Origin: Megalonaias nervosa
Taxonomy: Eukaryota; Mollusca; Bivalvia; Unionida; Unionidae
Length of the DNA stretch: 64,000 bases
Assembly (NCBI GenBank): GCA_016617855.1
Contig: JAECUM010003639.1
Location: 1-64,000 of the forward strand
Direction of reading: 5' to 3'
In this document: piece by piece, positions 53,510 through 64,000 of the stretch
How positions within the stretch are numbered: the stretch's first letter is position 1
Layout: each line of letters opens with the position of its first letter
Position numbers and translations under genes: made by a program
The notes under the pieces: generated by a model
Seen by the model: only the letters and a program-made list of their open reading frames with translations
Database searches by the model: none
What the model was told of the DNA's origin: nothing

Positions 53510-53600
53510 CTTTAAATATCTTGAATGACTTTAACCCATGGGTTGAGACACTCAATGCAGCTAGTGTCACCAGTACCAGGAAAGTAACCTTGGTATTCAT
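53510..53600 (-). CDS. Fibrinogen-related protein, duplicated exon 1 (distal copy)
   Basis: Intact copy of the signal-peptide exon, with the same ATG, length (91 nt) and donor '|gtgagc'. One coding change in what I compared: Arg28 becomes Ile ('SFKIFK' instead of 'SFKRFK'). It could act as an alternative first exon spliced to the exon at 48926-49005, or the copy could be an assembly artefact. No second set of exons 2-4 exists in the window. Confidence 0.75.
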
Positions 53601-54591
53601 GTTTACACCTTGACCTCTGAGCTGTAAATTCAAGTTCCCGGATCACTTTATTAATGGAAAAGGAAAATATATTACATTTTAATACTGGAAGCTATTTTGA
53701 GAAAAGAACTTACTCATCAGTTATTTGTTCCCCCCGCCCCCCCCCCCCAATAATATGCATCTGCATCCCCACCCCTTATCACCACAGTTTTAAAAAGAAA
53801 CTTCTGGACTGTTTGTTAATATCAGCAAACCACTCCAGGTACTGTGAATTCACTATTTTCATGGTGTGCTGATTTTTGTGGTTGTTACAAATCAAAAATA
53901 AAAGAAATGAACAAATTGTTAGCTGTGGATACTAATACCCCATTCCCAATCTGTGAATTAAGTATTAAACGAAACTTTGTTGTTGTTGTTGTTGCAAACC
54001 CCCAAAATGTTATACCCACAAAATAAATAAATTTACTATGTATCCTAAATTTTGAAGTCTTCTGAAATCGTTAAACAGAAGAGTTCACAAGCATGCATAA
54101 ATCGGAGGAGAGGAGAGAGGGACTTAACAGATCATCCCAAAGCAGAAACAGTTTTAGCAATAGAAACTGTGCATTCAAAGGATGTTTGGTGTGATACAGC
54201 ATTGAAACGTTAAGAACGGAGCAATCAAGGCTGCATGACTGACATCATTTTATCTATTTCTCATGGTCACAAGTGGTTATCATTTACCTGTTTCTCACCA
54301 TCAGTCTGTCAGTCACAATGAGATTATACCTATCAGACCAAAGAAAACAGCTGACTGTTAGTCAGAATCACATGACTTAAGGTATTTTCACAAATCAGTC
54401 AGTAAATCTATCAAATGGATCCTGCTGCATAACCTTGTCCTGCAGTAGTGCACCAGACCAAGTATAACATGCACCAAGCTACAAATACTGTAGAACCAGA
54501 TATCCCTAACCATAATGTGCTTGCAGATCAGGGTCTGGGCAGTTCACTTTCATAGACAGTGATTGACTTGTACTTAATATAACAGCAGATC

Positions 54592-54789
54592 TACCGTATA
54601 TACTCATTTAGAAGTAGACTCAGATCTACCAGTGCATTATGAGCTGCCAGATCTGGGTCCATTTGGGTTTTTTTTTAGCACTACTCTAGAACAAACAGCA
54701 TAGACCCTGATCTGCCAGCATATTTTGCAATGACAGATTTTGGTCTGTGTTTTCAGTTAGATCTGACTTGTATGCAAGTATGTATGGTA
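54592..54789. mobile_element. TIR/foldback MITE copy inside duplication copy 2
   Basis: Duplicate of 51883-52079, moved with the segment rather than inserted independently. Confidence 0.72.
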
Positions 54790-55915
54790 GATCTCTGCTG
54801 ATTTGGGTTACCCATAGTAGATAAATATAAAGTGTTTATATTATGATACTTTTGTCAGAAGGTCTCTATCATCACAAGCCAAACCCTTCAACCATGAAGC
54901 ATATACATTCCAGGGACAGATGTGTGACAACTTGTTTCACCCTGAGTAAACTAAGGATTAAAATTTCCTGTGAAATAAAGGTAATTAATTTGCCTCAATG
55001 CAGAATATGATGATTGCTACCATTGAAATTAAACTTTTAACATCTGAAAACTTGTATAATTATATTCTTTTCTTGCATTATAATCTTTTCTTAATGAGCA
55101 ACAGTGGTGTTGTCAGTAATTTTTTCCACAAAAAATAAAAAACCTAACACTGGTGGCAAGGTACCATGCTGAATGGTACTCTACTGAGTTATCCCATTCT
55201 TTACATATCTTGACATACTTTCATTTTTATTTCTTGTCATCATTTGCATAATGTCCATGCAGTTCTGGGTCTATGCGATATGTTTGGAGTAATCAGTAGA
55301 ACAAACAACGTAGACCTGATCTGCCAATGCATTATGCAACAGCAGATTAGGGTCTATGTTATTTGCATTTAGACCCAATTTATAATGGAGTACATACAGT
55401 AAATATCCCCTTAACGTAAGACAAAAATAACAGCGTCAGAAACAAAATGTTCATAATATTTTTTAAAATGAAGTTTTTTGAAGAAATGCAGCCTTAATAC
55501 AAAATTAATTTAATGTTCAAATTTTTCAAACTTTTTTATGTGTGCGATTTACAAATAGGTAAGCTTATATTATTTTATTCATAGGAATTCCATGTTTTTT
55601 CAGGGCAAATACTTCATTAATATATAGACTGTCCCTTAGTATATGTACACAGTTGCAAAAATAATGCCCTTACCATGTGGAGAGTGTAAAATAATACCCT
55701 TACCTTGAGCCTGTGGAGACTGGATACTGAACTGTGTGTGGTTGTATTATTGTGCTTAAATATATATATGGAGAGGACATGGTATATAGTTACCAATAGA
55801 ATTGTGAAATCCCACCATGCGACCCAAGCTGTTGTACTCCTTGATAAGCAGACAAGTACAGAGATGTGTCAGATAGCTTTAGTTAAATGTTTGAAGTTGT
55901 ATATAATTATTACCT

Positions 55916-55945
55916 TACACACACACACGCGCGCGCGCGCGCGCG
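55916..55945. repeat. (CA)n(CG)n compound microsatellite at right breakpoint
   Basis: CA run passing directly into about 17 bases of alternating CG, rare in this AT-rich window. Ends copy 2 of the duplication. Confidence 0.95.
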
Positions 55946-56591
55946 GATTGCTTCACTTATGAACCATATGAACTGTAACCGCGTTTTGGACACGTACTCA
56001 AATAATCACTGAATTTGCAAATACACGCTTTACAAGGTTAAAATGTACTCTAATGCGGCTTTTTATATCCAGATATTTTCTATACACAGTAAACTTAAAG
56101 AGTTATTGAGTTTCAGAATTTTGACATTATGGACACTAAATTGTGTTTCTGGACACCTTATCCATAATGCTGTTTATATTATTGTGTAACAAGTTGTGAA
56201 CCATGTGTCCACAAATCGGATGACAGAATAGTGTATTATAATAAATGTTCATTCATATCATTGGCGTAGCGTGATCTTTCGAGGCAAAAAATCTTCATGA
56301 AAACGATAGCGTTCGTGACGAGAACATACTTCTGTTATAAACATATTACTTTTTTTCACGAGGAAAGGTAATTCCATTGCGAAGAATAGTCAGCATATAA
56401 TTTGGGCAAGCGAGCGTAAGGATAAAATACAACGTTTTTTGTGATGAAAGCAACATTTTGTCCTGCTGAAATAAGTAATTCCATCATAATTTTACTATTA
56501 ACGTATATTTATTGTCAGACGTATGCAATCAGTAAAAAATATATTGTATAGCGGATAATATAGTAGTGGTGAAGCTTAGCGTTTTGATGGT

Positions 56592-56642
<51 letters not shown>

Positions 56643-58758
56643 AAAATATATTTGCTTTTTTCATTGCGTCCTCCTTATACATATGATCACTAAGTGTAAC
56701 TAGTTTAAATTGAAAAGCCCCATTATTTTCTTCGCAAACCCCCGCTGTTCTGTATATTTACATTTTATTACGATTACGAATATTAATTTAATACATGCTG
56801 GAAAATACTACAGATGGATAACTATATACTATGAATTTCATCATCGCTATTAAATGACAAAGTAGAACAAAGTGAATCTACGCTCATAGGCTAGCATCTA
56901 CGGTAAAATGTAACCACCATCTTCAATTAAATGAAATCTATCAATAGAAATTCAAATATTAACCTGAAAAGGGAGACAAAATGTCATTAATAAATAAACT
57001 GTTATTTTTCTTCCATTCAGTTGTATGATAGGTAACATGAATTGGATAGCTCCGTTGAGGCATGAACATGGGTAAATGAATCAGAAATAATTTTCTTGGT
57101 ATTTGAACAGCATGGACCACCATATATATGCCGATAGATATTTATGTCTTTCACGAAAGTTTGCGGATATAGTCGTCTGTAAGGATATATAAAGCAGCAC
57201 GAAATATTTAGTTTCCTTTAGCTAGAATATCTTCTGGCTGATCTTGTTTACGAGCACAATGATGCGTCCGTGCCGATCTACGATAAATCGTTAGCAAGCA
57301 ATAGATTACGAGATATTTCTCGAGTTTTGTGATGTTAGTTTAATGAGCTAGTATATATTTTTTCTTACATCACTGATTTCACTATTTAAAATTACCCTTT
57401 GTTCAGTTTTATGTATCGACACCTAATATCACTCGATAACTTGAGCAGAATTTCTTACGTATAACAAATCAAATATTCTAAAGCTAATTTATTTATTGTC
57501 CTCCAAAATAGTCTCGAACGAACTCAGCTGTGCAAATTAATTTGCATCCGAATACAGTTAACTAATTGTGTTGAAGCTGCTTTGTGTCGTTGCAAGCAGT
57601 TCTAAATTCACACATGCACATGAATGTAATCATATCGAAGTTAATTTGCTAGCACCACCAGAAACCGGTTGCTATTTATATAGATTAGGCAATAATTCTG
57701 ATCAGTGCACCTGTGATGGTTGCCGTAGTTGCACTTCCCGTCACTCTAAGACCAACAGTTGCTGCTACAGCAAATCTAGAAATGGCAGCTACAAAAACCA
57801 AGGGCCAAATTATGATAAACAAGTATGATCCAGACTCACGCACCGATAAGATGTGACTATTGGGTCTGTCAGAACCATTTTGTATCAAGAGAACATTCGT
57901 CTCTATCTTTTCTCTTCTCTAATTCCATTTGTTTCTCTTCTTTTTCTTTTTAAAGCTGAAGCTTTCTTAACTCTATTTCTATATTTTGTGTTTTAATTTG
58001 AATTCTGTGATTTTCATTTCAGAACTTGACTTGATAATCAAACCCATAGCACTTTTATCTAACAAATTCTTTTCCACCAAATATTGGACCAAAATATTTT
58101 GTTTTATTTCTTGCTTCATGAAAGAAGCCTTCGCCTCAGAAAGATCATATTGCCTATCAAGCAGTATAGTTCATCCTTTTCTCAAGAACTCTAACTATAC
58201 CAGGGTAGAATTTTTAGTAAAATTATCCATTCAGATGACTTCGCAAAAGCTTGCTGGGCTCACTAAAGATTTCTGAAATATATGACACAATAAAACCAAG
58301 GAATAACCAAAAAAATCCTTAAAATGTTTTCCGAAATATTGTAGAGAAATTCGTATTCCATACTCGCACATCCAATTTTCTTTTACGAATCTATGGTTTT
58401 AAACTATGTAACAGGAAGGAGTGTAAACTAACAATTTTTTAAAAAAAATTCAACAAATCATTTATTTCCTTAGAATAAAAAGTGAATTTCCAACAAAAAA
58501 AAAAACCACCTTAGGACTGTGAATTTAATCTCATACAAACTTTTTTGTCACAAGCCCAAATGAATTCAATCCCAATTAAATTCCAGTGATATTCCAAACA
58601 TGCTCCAACACTAAATGTGTTGATGTGCCTGTAGTCTGTAGTCTCGAGTGTGCTAATGTGCCAATAACCTAGAATGTGGAGATGTGCTAATAGCCTTTTG
58701 CTGTATAGCAATTGTCACGCGAATATTCTTAATTCAACATAAAATCAATAGTGTAAGC
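55946..58758. other. Intergenic DNA
   Basis: (GA)n at 56594-56639. Open stretches on both strands at 57568-57888 lack any recognised domain. No exon, RNA gene or second fibrinogen-related exon set found. Confidence 0.45.
56594..56639. repeat. (GA)n microsatellite
   Basis: 46 bases of uninterrupted ga. Confidence 0.96.
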
Positions 58759-59281
58759 TGTCGCGTGGGGTCTATTGCGAAGTACAGTCGAAATATACGG
58801 TTTATATAAGCAAAAACTTAAGCAATCAGATTCTTCCCGATTTTTGGAGTCTCTCGCACTTATTGTGTTCCTGTTATTAGTCAGTAGACCTGTTATATAG
58901 TGTACTTTGATTTTATTCGAGAGTAAAACTATTTATTTGGACTCTTTAGTGGAAATAGAAAGTGCTTATTATTTCACCTGTAATAATGTTAATCTGGAAC
59001 TGTTATAAATTATTTGAAGGAAGTATGGAAAACACCATTTTAACTTATAGGTTCTTGGAGCACCAATACATTTCTGGTGTTGAAATTTATAACCTTTTGT
59101 TCGTTTAGGACTTTCATAGACCTTTATAGGGAATAGTTTTGAATCATTTCATAATCCTGTTAAACTCCTCTCACATATTTCATTTATTACTTTAATAATT
59201 AAATTGTTTGTTAAGTTTTATAAAGCTTGTTGGTTTTGCTTCTTTTCTGTAACTTATGTGTGTGACCATAGTGTCGTAACA
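58759..59281 (+). repeat. 5' LTR
   Basis: Begins 'tgtcgcgtgg' (a start at 58752 is also possible) and ends 'cgtaaca' just before the primer-binding site. Aligns with the 3' LTR over 'atatacggtttatataag', 'cgatttttggagtc', 'cttattgtgttcctgtt' and 'taaattatttgaagga'. 'tatataag' is a TATA-like box. Confidence 0.82.
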
Positions 59282-59287
59282 AAAAGT

Positions 59288-59305
59288 TGGGGGCTTATCC
59301 AGGAT
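59288..59305 (+). other. Primer-binding site, tRNA-Pro-like
   Basis: 'tgggggcttatccaggat' sits six bases after the LTR end. It matches the well-known tRNA-Pro-type primer-binding site at about 15 of 18 positions, by memory. Confidence 0.7.
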
Positions 59306-59417
59306 ACTAATTTCATAGAATTGATTTTGTTTCGAAATTTAAATTCAATTAATTTCGGAATTATCTTAGTCCCTAGTAGTTTTGATTTTACGTAGTGAAG
59401 CCAACAAGCTTTCACAA

Positions 59418-60760
59418 TGTCAACTAAAGTGGAGAATTTTATACTAAATCGTAGCCATGAACCGTTAGAGTCCTTAAAAAAAGGACAGATTGCTCCAACT
59501 TGCCAGACAATATGATATTTCAGAGGCAAAGCCATCTTTGTTAAAATAAGAAAGAAAGAATATTTTGGTTCAATATTTGGTACAGAAGAATATTATGGAC
59601 AAAAGTGCTTTGAGTTTGATTAGTAAGTCGGACTCTGGCTCTAATTTGCAAGTTATGGAATTTAAATTAGAATACAAGAGTGAAATGGAATTAAGGAAAC
59701 TTGAGCGTCAAATGCAAACAGAGGAAAGAGAGAAACAAATGCAAACTCCAGATAAGAAGAAAAATAAATGGAGATAAAATTACAATTGCGAAAAGAAGAA
59801 AAAGAAACGGAAATGAAAATGAAAATGCAGGAGAAAGAAAAGGAGATGCAAATGCAGGAGAACGAAAAAGTAACACAGAGGCAAAAGAAGAGCTCCAAAT
59901 GAAACTGCAATTACAGAAAGAAGAAAGAAATATGGAAATGCAATTAAAAAATAAATAGAACCGGAAAGCACGAAGCATCCCACTCATGACGGTTCATTTT
60001 TTTGATTTTACACAAAATATTAGAATAGTATCTTTTAATAAGGAACACGATGTAAATCAATATTTTACACATTTTGAAAAAAATAACCGTTAATTTGAAT
60101 TAGCCAAGAGAGTACTGGTCTTTCTTATTACAGAGTGTCCTTATTGGCAAAGATCGTGAAGTTCATACTTCACTGTCAGTACAACCAAATGCTGACTATG
60201 AATTGGTCAAGGGATGTATCTTGAAGGTTATGAGTTGGTACATGAAGCATATCGACAGAAGTTTCGGAATTGCAAGAAAAGAAAATAACCAAACACATGT
60301 CGAGTTTGCTAGGGAAAAGAACAACTATTTGACCGGTAGTGTAAATCTAAAACGGTTAATAAAGATTATGACAAACTTAGACAACTTACATTAGTCGAAG
60401 AGTTCAAGAACTGCATCCATGGTGACGTCACAATTTACACTGATGATCGCAAGATAGATAATTGAGAAAATGTTGCTCATACAGCTGACGAGTATTCCTT
60501 GGCTCACAAAGTTTTCTTTGTCAACAAGTTTTCCTCTCAGCCGATGGTTAGTAAGAGACAAAATCAGTCTCAAGCTAGTACTTAAAAATTTCCATTTGGT
60601 ACAATTAATAAGAATCCAAGGTCTGGAAAGACTGATCAGAAATCCTTACCTCTTCCTATGTGCATTTATTACAAAAAATGGGGTAGGTTATTCCTCATTG
60701 CTTTAAGGTAAAAAAATAATAAGCAAAAGAATAAAGACAGAGCAGTAACAAATGATATTG
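59418..60760 (+). pseudogene. LTR element gag remnant
   Basis: Starts with ATG at 59418 ('MSTKVENFILNRSHEPLESL', soon a stop). Then comes a Lys/Glu/Gln-rich coiled-coil stretch (59626-59958). A matrix/SCAN-like part follows with 'DVNQYFTHFEK' (about 60050) and 'NNQTHVEFAREKNNYL' (from 60289). A degenerate zinc-knuckle-like 'CIYYKKWG' lies near 60661 with later Cys/His lost. Multiple stops and frameshifts. Confidence 0.72.
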
Positions 60761-60911
60761 TGTCTCATAGGTCAAAGTCATGTTCAAGTATTGGAAACGA
60801 TGTATTTTGTTGGGTCAAACAAACCCTAGTATGATACTATTATGGAGAAGTATGAACCAATCATATCGACTGTTCTATTTCACTTATTGGGTATTCGACC
60901 AATCCTATACC

Positions 60912-60957
60912 TATTAAAGTATTAAGCGATACAGGAGCTTCTCAGTCTTTTATTGTT
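60912..60957 (+). pseudogene. LTR element aspartic protease fragment
   Basis: 'IKVLSDTGASQSFI' with the catalytic Asp-Thr-Gly at 60928-60936. The downstream flap region reads through a frameshift as 'VQGGECGFIQIPLRNVNL' (from 61006). Confidence 0.85.
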
Positions 60958-61662
60958 AGGTACTTTACCTTTGTCTGAGAAGTCATCTTCTTCTGAAAGT
61001 GTTCTTGTTCAGGGAGGAGAGTGCGGTTTTATTCAGATTCCTCTCCGTAATGTTAATTTAACAGCAGACTTAGTTTCAGGGCTAGTGAATGTTGGCGATG
61101 TGAATTCGTTACCCACTGAAGGTGTTCATTTATAGCTAGGCAATGACTTAAATGAAGATGAGGTTGTGGCTAATCCAGTTGTAACTGACAAGCCTTGTTT
61201 GGATCAAACTATTTTATCCTATTAAAAATGAAATCCCTGATTTATACCCAGCTTGTGCAGTTACAAGAGGTATAGCAAAAAGAGCGCTTGAGAATGAAGT
61301 TGATCAAGAAACTAGTCCTTTGTCTGCCACATGTAATGGTCAGGCTTTTGATGATTTCACTTTTGCTCCTGTTATTGATCAATCCAAGGGTATTATTCAT
61401 TGTGATCGTCTTTTAACCACTCATTTTCTTATGTCTAAGTAGGGTGACAAACGACAATCACTTGTCATCAGACAGGAGAAAGATCCTGAGATCTCCTGTT
61501 TGATTCAGAGGGCTATTAACTAATCTGACTCCGCAAAGGTAACAACTTGCAATTTTTTTTAAATGGGGTCCTTATGAGCAAATTTAGACCACCCGAGTAC
61601 CCGCTGATGACCAGTGGTCTCTTAGCTATCAAATTGTAATAGCTAAGTCAGGAGATTCTGAG

Positions 61663-62200
61663 TTGAGTCATGAAACTTCTTTTGCTGGTCATCTGGGAGT
61701 CAATAAAACCTATCACAATATCTTACATCATTTGTGTTGGTCTAAAATTAGGACTGTTGTTTCTAACTACTGTAGATCTTGTCACATTTGTCAAATGGTA
61801 GGCAAACCTAACCAACATATACATAAAGCTAATTTACAACCAATTCCTGCATTTGATGAACCGTTTAGTAGAATAATGGATTGTATAGGTCCATTACCCA
61901 AGACAAAGTCAGGCAACCAATACTGGTTGACCATTATGTGTGCGTTAACAAGGTTTCTCGAACGATTACTTCACGGAATATTAAGACTGAACTATAACCA
62001 AAGCCTTAATAAAGTTATTTAAACCTATTGGCCTTACTACGTTCATCCAATTTGATCACGGTTCTAATTTTATGTCATGGACTTGTCAATAAACTATGCA
62101 TGAATTAGGTATTCAACAGTTCAAGTTCTGCGTAACACCCTGAAAACCGGGGGGGGGGGGGGATTTGAAAGATTTCATCAGACTTCAAAGAATATGATAG
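61663..62200 (+). pseudogene. LTR element integrase
   Basis: H2C2 zinc finger: 'GHLGVNKTYHN', 'HHLCW', then 'YCRSCHICQ'. Core: 'RIMDCIGPLPKTKSGNQYW' holds the first catalytic Asp (about residue 73 of the open stretch). After a frameshift near 61957, 'FDHGSNF' (about 62050) carries the second Asp. 'FERFHQTSKNM' (about 62165) carries the Glu, just after a poly-G tract. Not functional. Confidence 0.87.
62149..62162. repeat. Poly-G tract in the integrase core
   Basis: Fourteen G in a row replacing the usual Ser-Gln-Gly-Ala-like codons before the catalytic Glu. Confidence 0.95.
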
Positions 62201-62397
62201 GGTCATATTTCTTTGGTACCAGTAAAGATTGAGACAAAGGTGTTCACTAATTGTTGCTTGCTGTCAGAGAGTCGGTTCAAGAGTCCTTTGGATTTGGTCC
62301 TTTTGAACTTGTTTAGGACACATTATGTGGACCATTGAAGTCGTTGAAGTTGTTGAAAGAAACACTTCATTAACAGAAGAATCGCTGATCAATTTAA

Positions 62398-62935
62398 TTG
62401 ACTATGTCTCTGATTTTAAATACAGACTATCGAAAGCTTGTGACATGGCAAAAAATAATGAAATTGAGGTATGACAAAACTTTGAAGAAAAGAACGTTTC
62501 AGCTGGTGATAAAGTTTTTGCTCTCTTGGTCATACCTTGAGGCTAGGTATTATGGTTTCCATACCATGAAACAGAAAAACAATTTATTTAAATTATATCA
62601 TCGATACACCTGGGAGGCGGAAAGGGAAACAATTCTGCTATAGCAATCTGTTAAAGGAATATGTTGATTGAGATATACTCTGTATATCATTCAATAAATT
62701 TAGTTGTTCCTGTCCCACATAATGATGATTTAAATGATGACAGACAACTGGAATGTAATGACATTGATTCAATCAGTCTTCAAAATGCTGAAATATTAAA
62801 AACTCTGGATAATAAACTTTCACATCTACAGGCAAAGAGGTTAAAGCAGCTAATATGTTTCAATTCGAACAAACAAAGTCTACCATGATGTTCAAATTTT
62901 AGGTTCTAAACCTGTCTTAATAATAAGACTTAAGA
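62398..62935 (+). pseudogene. LTR element post-integrase region and RT run-up
   Basis: Open pieces 'RYDKTLKKRTFQLVIKFL' and 'FKLYHRYTWEAERETILL' correspond to the C-terminal integrase region. 'ILKTLDNKLSHLQAKRLKQL' and, one frame over, 'YHDVQILGSKPVLI' correspond to the segment just before RT. The palm domain motifs are absent. Confidence 0.7.
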
Positions 62936-63061
62936 TGGCGTAGTTTCTGAGTGACTGATGGGATTTCTACATTTCCAGAATAATTTTATAGCCGCCCATT
63001 GGTTGCGAGAGGTCAACTGAAAATTCTTCATTCAATGCAAAGTCACTAGTATTTGCTGTCA

Positions 63062-63340
63062 TGTTGGGTGTAATGCCAAGTATAGTCGCAATATACGGTT
63101 TATATAAGGAGAACATTAAGCAATCAGATACATTCCGATTTTTGGAGTCATTCACACTTATTGTGTTCCTGTTGTAAGTTAGCAGACGAATTGTATGTTT
63201 TTCTTAGATATTATTCGAGACTAAATACATTTATTTTGACTGTTCAGTGGAAATAAAAAGTGCTCATTATTATAATGTTACTCTGGAACTTTTATAAATT
63301 ATTTGAAGGAATTCTGGACAATTCCATTTCTGGTGATCTG
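63062..63340 (+). repeat. 3' LTR, truncated
   Basis: Aligns with the first ~320 bp of the 5' LTR through 'catttctggtg', with a ~35-bp deletion near 63320. It then diverges, so the last ~200 bp, including the 'gtaaca' end, are missing. Confidence 0.75.
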
Positions 63341-64000
63341 CCCACGAACAACACATCTATATTTTTACAAGATGATGGATTATCTTTCGGCAAGGTAGAA
63401 CTTCCAGCATACGACATTACTTGAATCAATGATATAGGTTTGATGAAGAATTTCAGAGTTGACCAGTAAAGATTCTAAAATATCTCCATCATCATAATAG
63501 AATTTCCACAATATTTGGTTAACATCGAACAATAGTCTTTCAGAACAGTTTTTGATTAGCCTAATGCTATTCCAGAAAATGAACGATGATTACGTGCAGG
63601 ATCTTTAAGGACTGCATATTATATCGCATGTGAACAATGTTAGAATGACCTCAATGACTGAGATCAATTTAATATGTGACGTTGCAAGTGGTAGTTATGG
63701 GACCAAGTCTGAAACAACAGGCATAGCTCACCTGGATTATATGTTGTTTGGGTTTTCATCAACTATGGAACCAAGTGATTTGCTGTCAATTACGCTAAAA
63801 GTACTTGTGTTTCTTCCATATCATGATAATAACTTGACACTTTTACCCTTGTGGATCAAGACGGACACGTTGTGGATCTTCTTGGTGTAACAAACAGTGA
63901 CGATACAACTGTACATTAGAGATCAACCTGATATTTAATTTATTGACAGTCGTACATTGACTTGTATAACCTGAGCGAATAAACCCGTTTATGCGACATA
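63341..64000. other. Sequence beyond the truncated 3' LTR
   Basis: One 86-codon plus-strand ORF (63630-63890) without recognisable domain. No other feature supported. Confidence 0.4.

Larger units (their letters stand above)
53241..55914. repeat. 2.7-kb tandem duplication, copy 2
   Basis: Second copy of 50534-53195. Net length difference is about 12 bp, mostly a 12-bp insertion 'gagactggatac' near 55716. The TIR-element copies are duplicated too (54592-54789 and 55246-55398). Confidence 0.97.
58759..63340 (+). mobile_element. Degenerate Ty3/Gypsy LTR retrotransposon with integrase upstream of RT (gmr1-like), RT/RNase H deleted
   Basis: Order on the plus strand: 5' LTR (58759-59281), primer-binding site (59288-59305), gag remnant, protease ('LSDTGASQSF'), a linker with 'NDLNEDEVVANPVVTDKPC', integrase zinc finger and catalytic core, a post-integrase region, then a short segment with 'LDNKLSHLQAKRLKQL' and 'YHDVQILGSKP' typical of the run-up to RT, then the 3' LTR (from 63062). 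Integrase directly after protease and before RT is the gmr1-like arrangement. The RT and RNase H core is absent. Gag and integrase carry several stops and frameshifts, so the element is dead. Confidence 0.82.

Noticed and set aside
51133..54026. Identical 60-codon ORFs at 51133 and 53844
   Set aside because: They are the same non-coding stretch copied by the 2.7-kb tandem duplication, so identity does not indicate conservation of a protein.
59662..59987. Phe/Ser-rich minus-strand ORFs
   Set aside because: Antisense shadows of the Lys/Glu-rich gag coiled coil of the LTR element.

Overview
This is an AT-rich animal nuclear DNA window with intron-split genes and a dense load of interspersed repeats. 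There is no prokaryotic gene organisation. Gene content (CEP95-like, APPL-like, a short secreted fibrinogen-related protein), many microsatellites, decayed ~160-190 bp tandem arrays, tRNA-headed SINE-like copies, and DIRS and IN-before-RT Ty3/Gypsy retroelements suggest a lophotrochozoan, most likely a mollusc (bivalve-like). That placement is inference. Almost all long single-frame ORFs in the window are chance or repeat ORFs; the real coding sequence sits in short exons that I assembled by reading splice sites and checking phase.

Layout. (1) 2.67-19.3 kb, minus strand: eight exons of a CEP95/CCDC45-like centrosomal coiled-coil protein, with the stop codon inside the window and the N-terminal exons not found. 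Its introns hold a 35-bp minisatellite, a 47-bp minisatellite, a long hairpin, TIR elements and local duplications. (2) 23.5-38.2 kb, plus strand: five exons of the BAR domain of an APPL1/APPL2-like endosomal adaptor, divergent from the CEP95 gene. Upstream and downstream exons were not found. One APPL intron carries a complete but inactivated DIRS-type tyrosine-recombinase retrotransposon (about 29.47-36.03 kb), with inverted terminal repeats and an internal complementary region. (3) 45.05-50.9 kb, minus strand: a complete four-exon gene for a 242-residue secreted fibrinogen-related protein. Its first (signal-peptide) exon and about 2.7 kb of upstream DNA are tandemly duplicated (50.53-53.20 and 53.24-55.91 kb), with breakpoints in CA microsatellites. 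(4) 58.76-63.34 kb, plus strand: a decayed LTR retrotransposon with order gag-protease-integrase-(start of RT linker), i.e. integrase upstream of RT as in gmr1-like Ty3/Gypsy elements. RT/RNase H are deleted and the 3' LTR is truncated.

The three host genes have no evident joint pathway. The features most worth follow-up are the duplicated first exon/promoter of the fibrinogen-related gene, the readable DIRS termini, the integrase-first LTR element, and a hAT-like MITE with an exact 8-bp target duplication.
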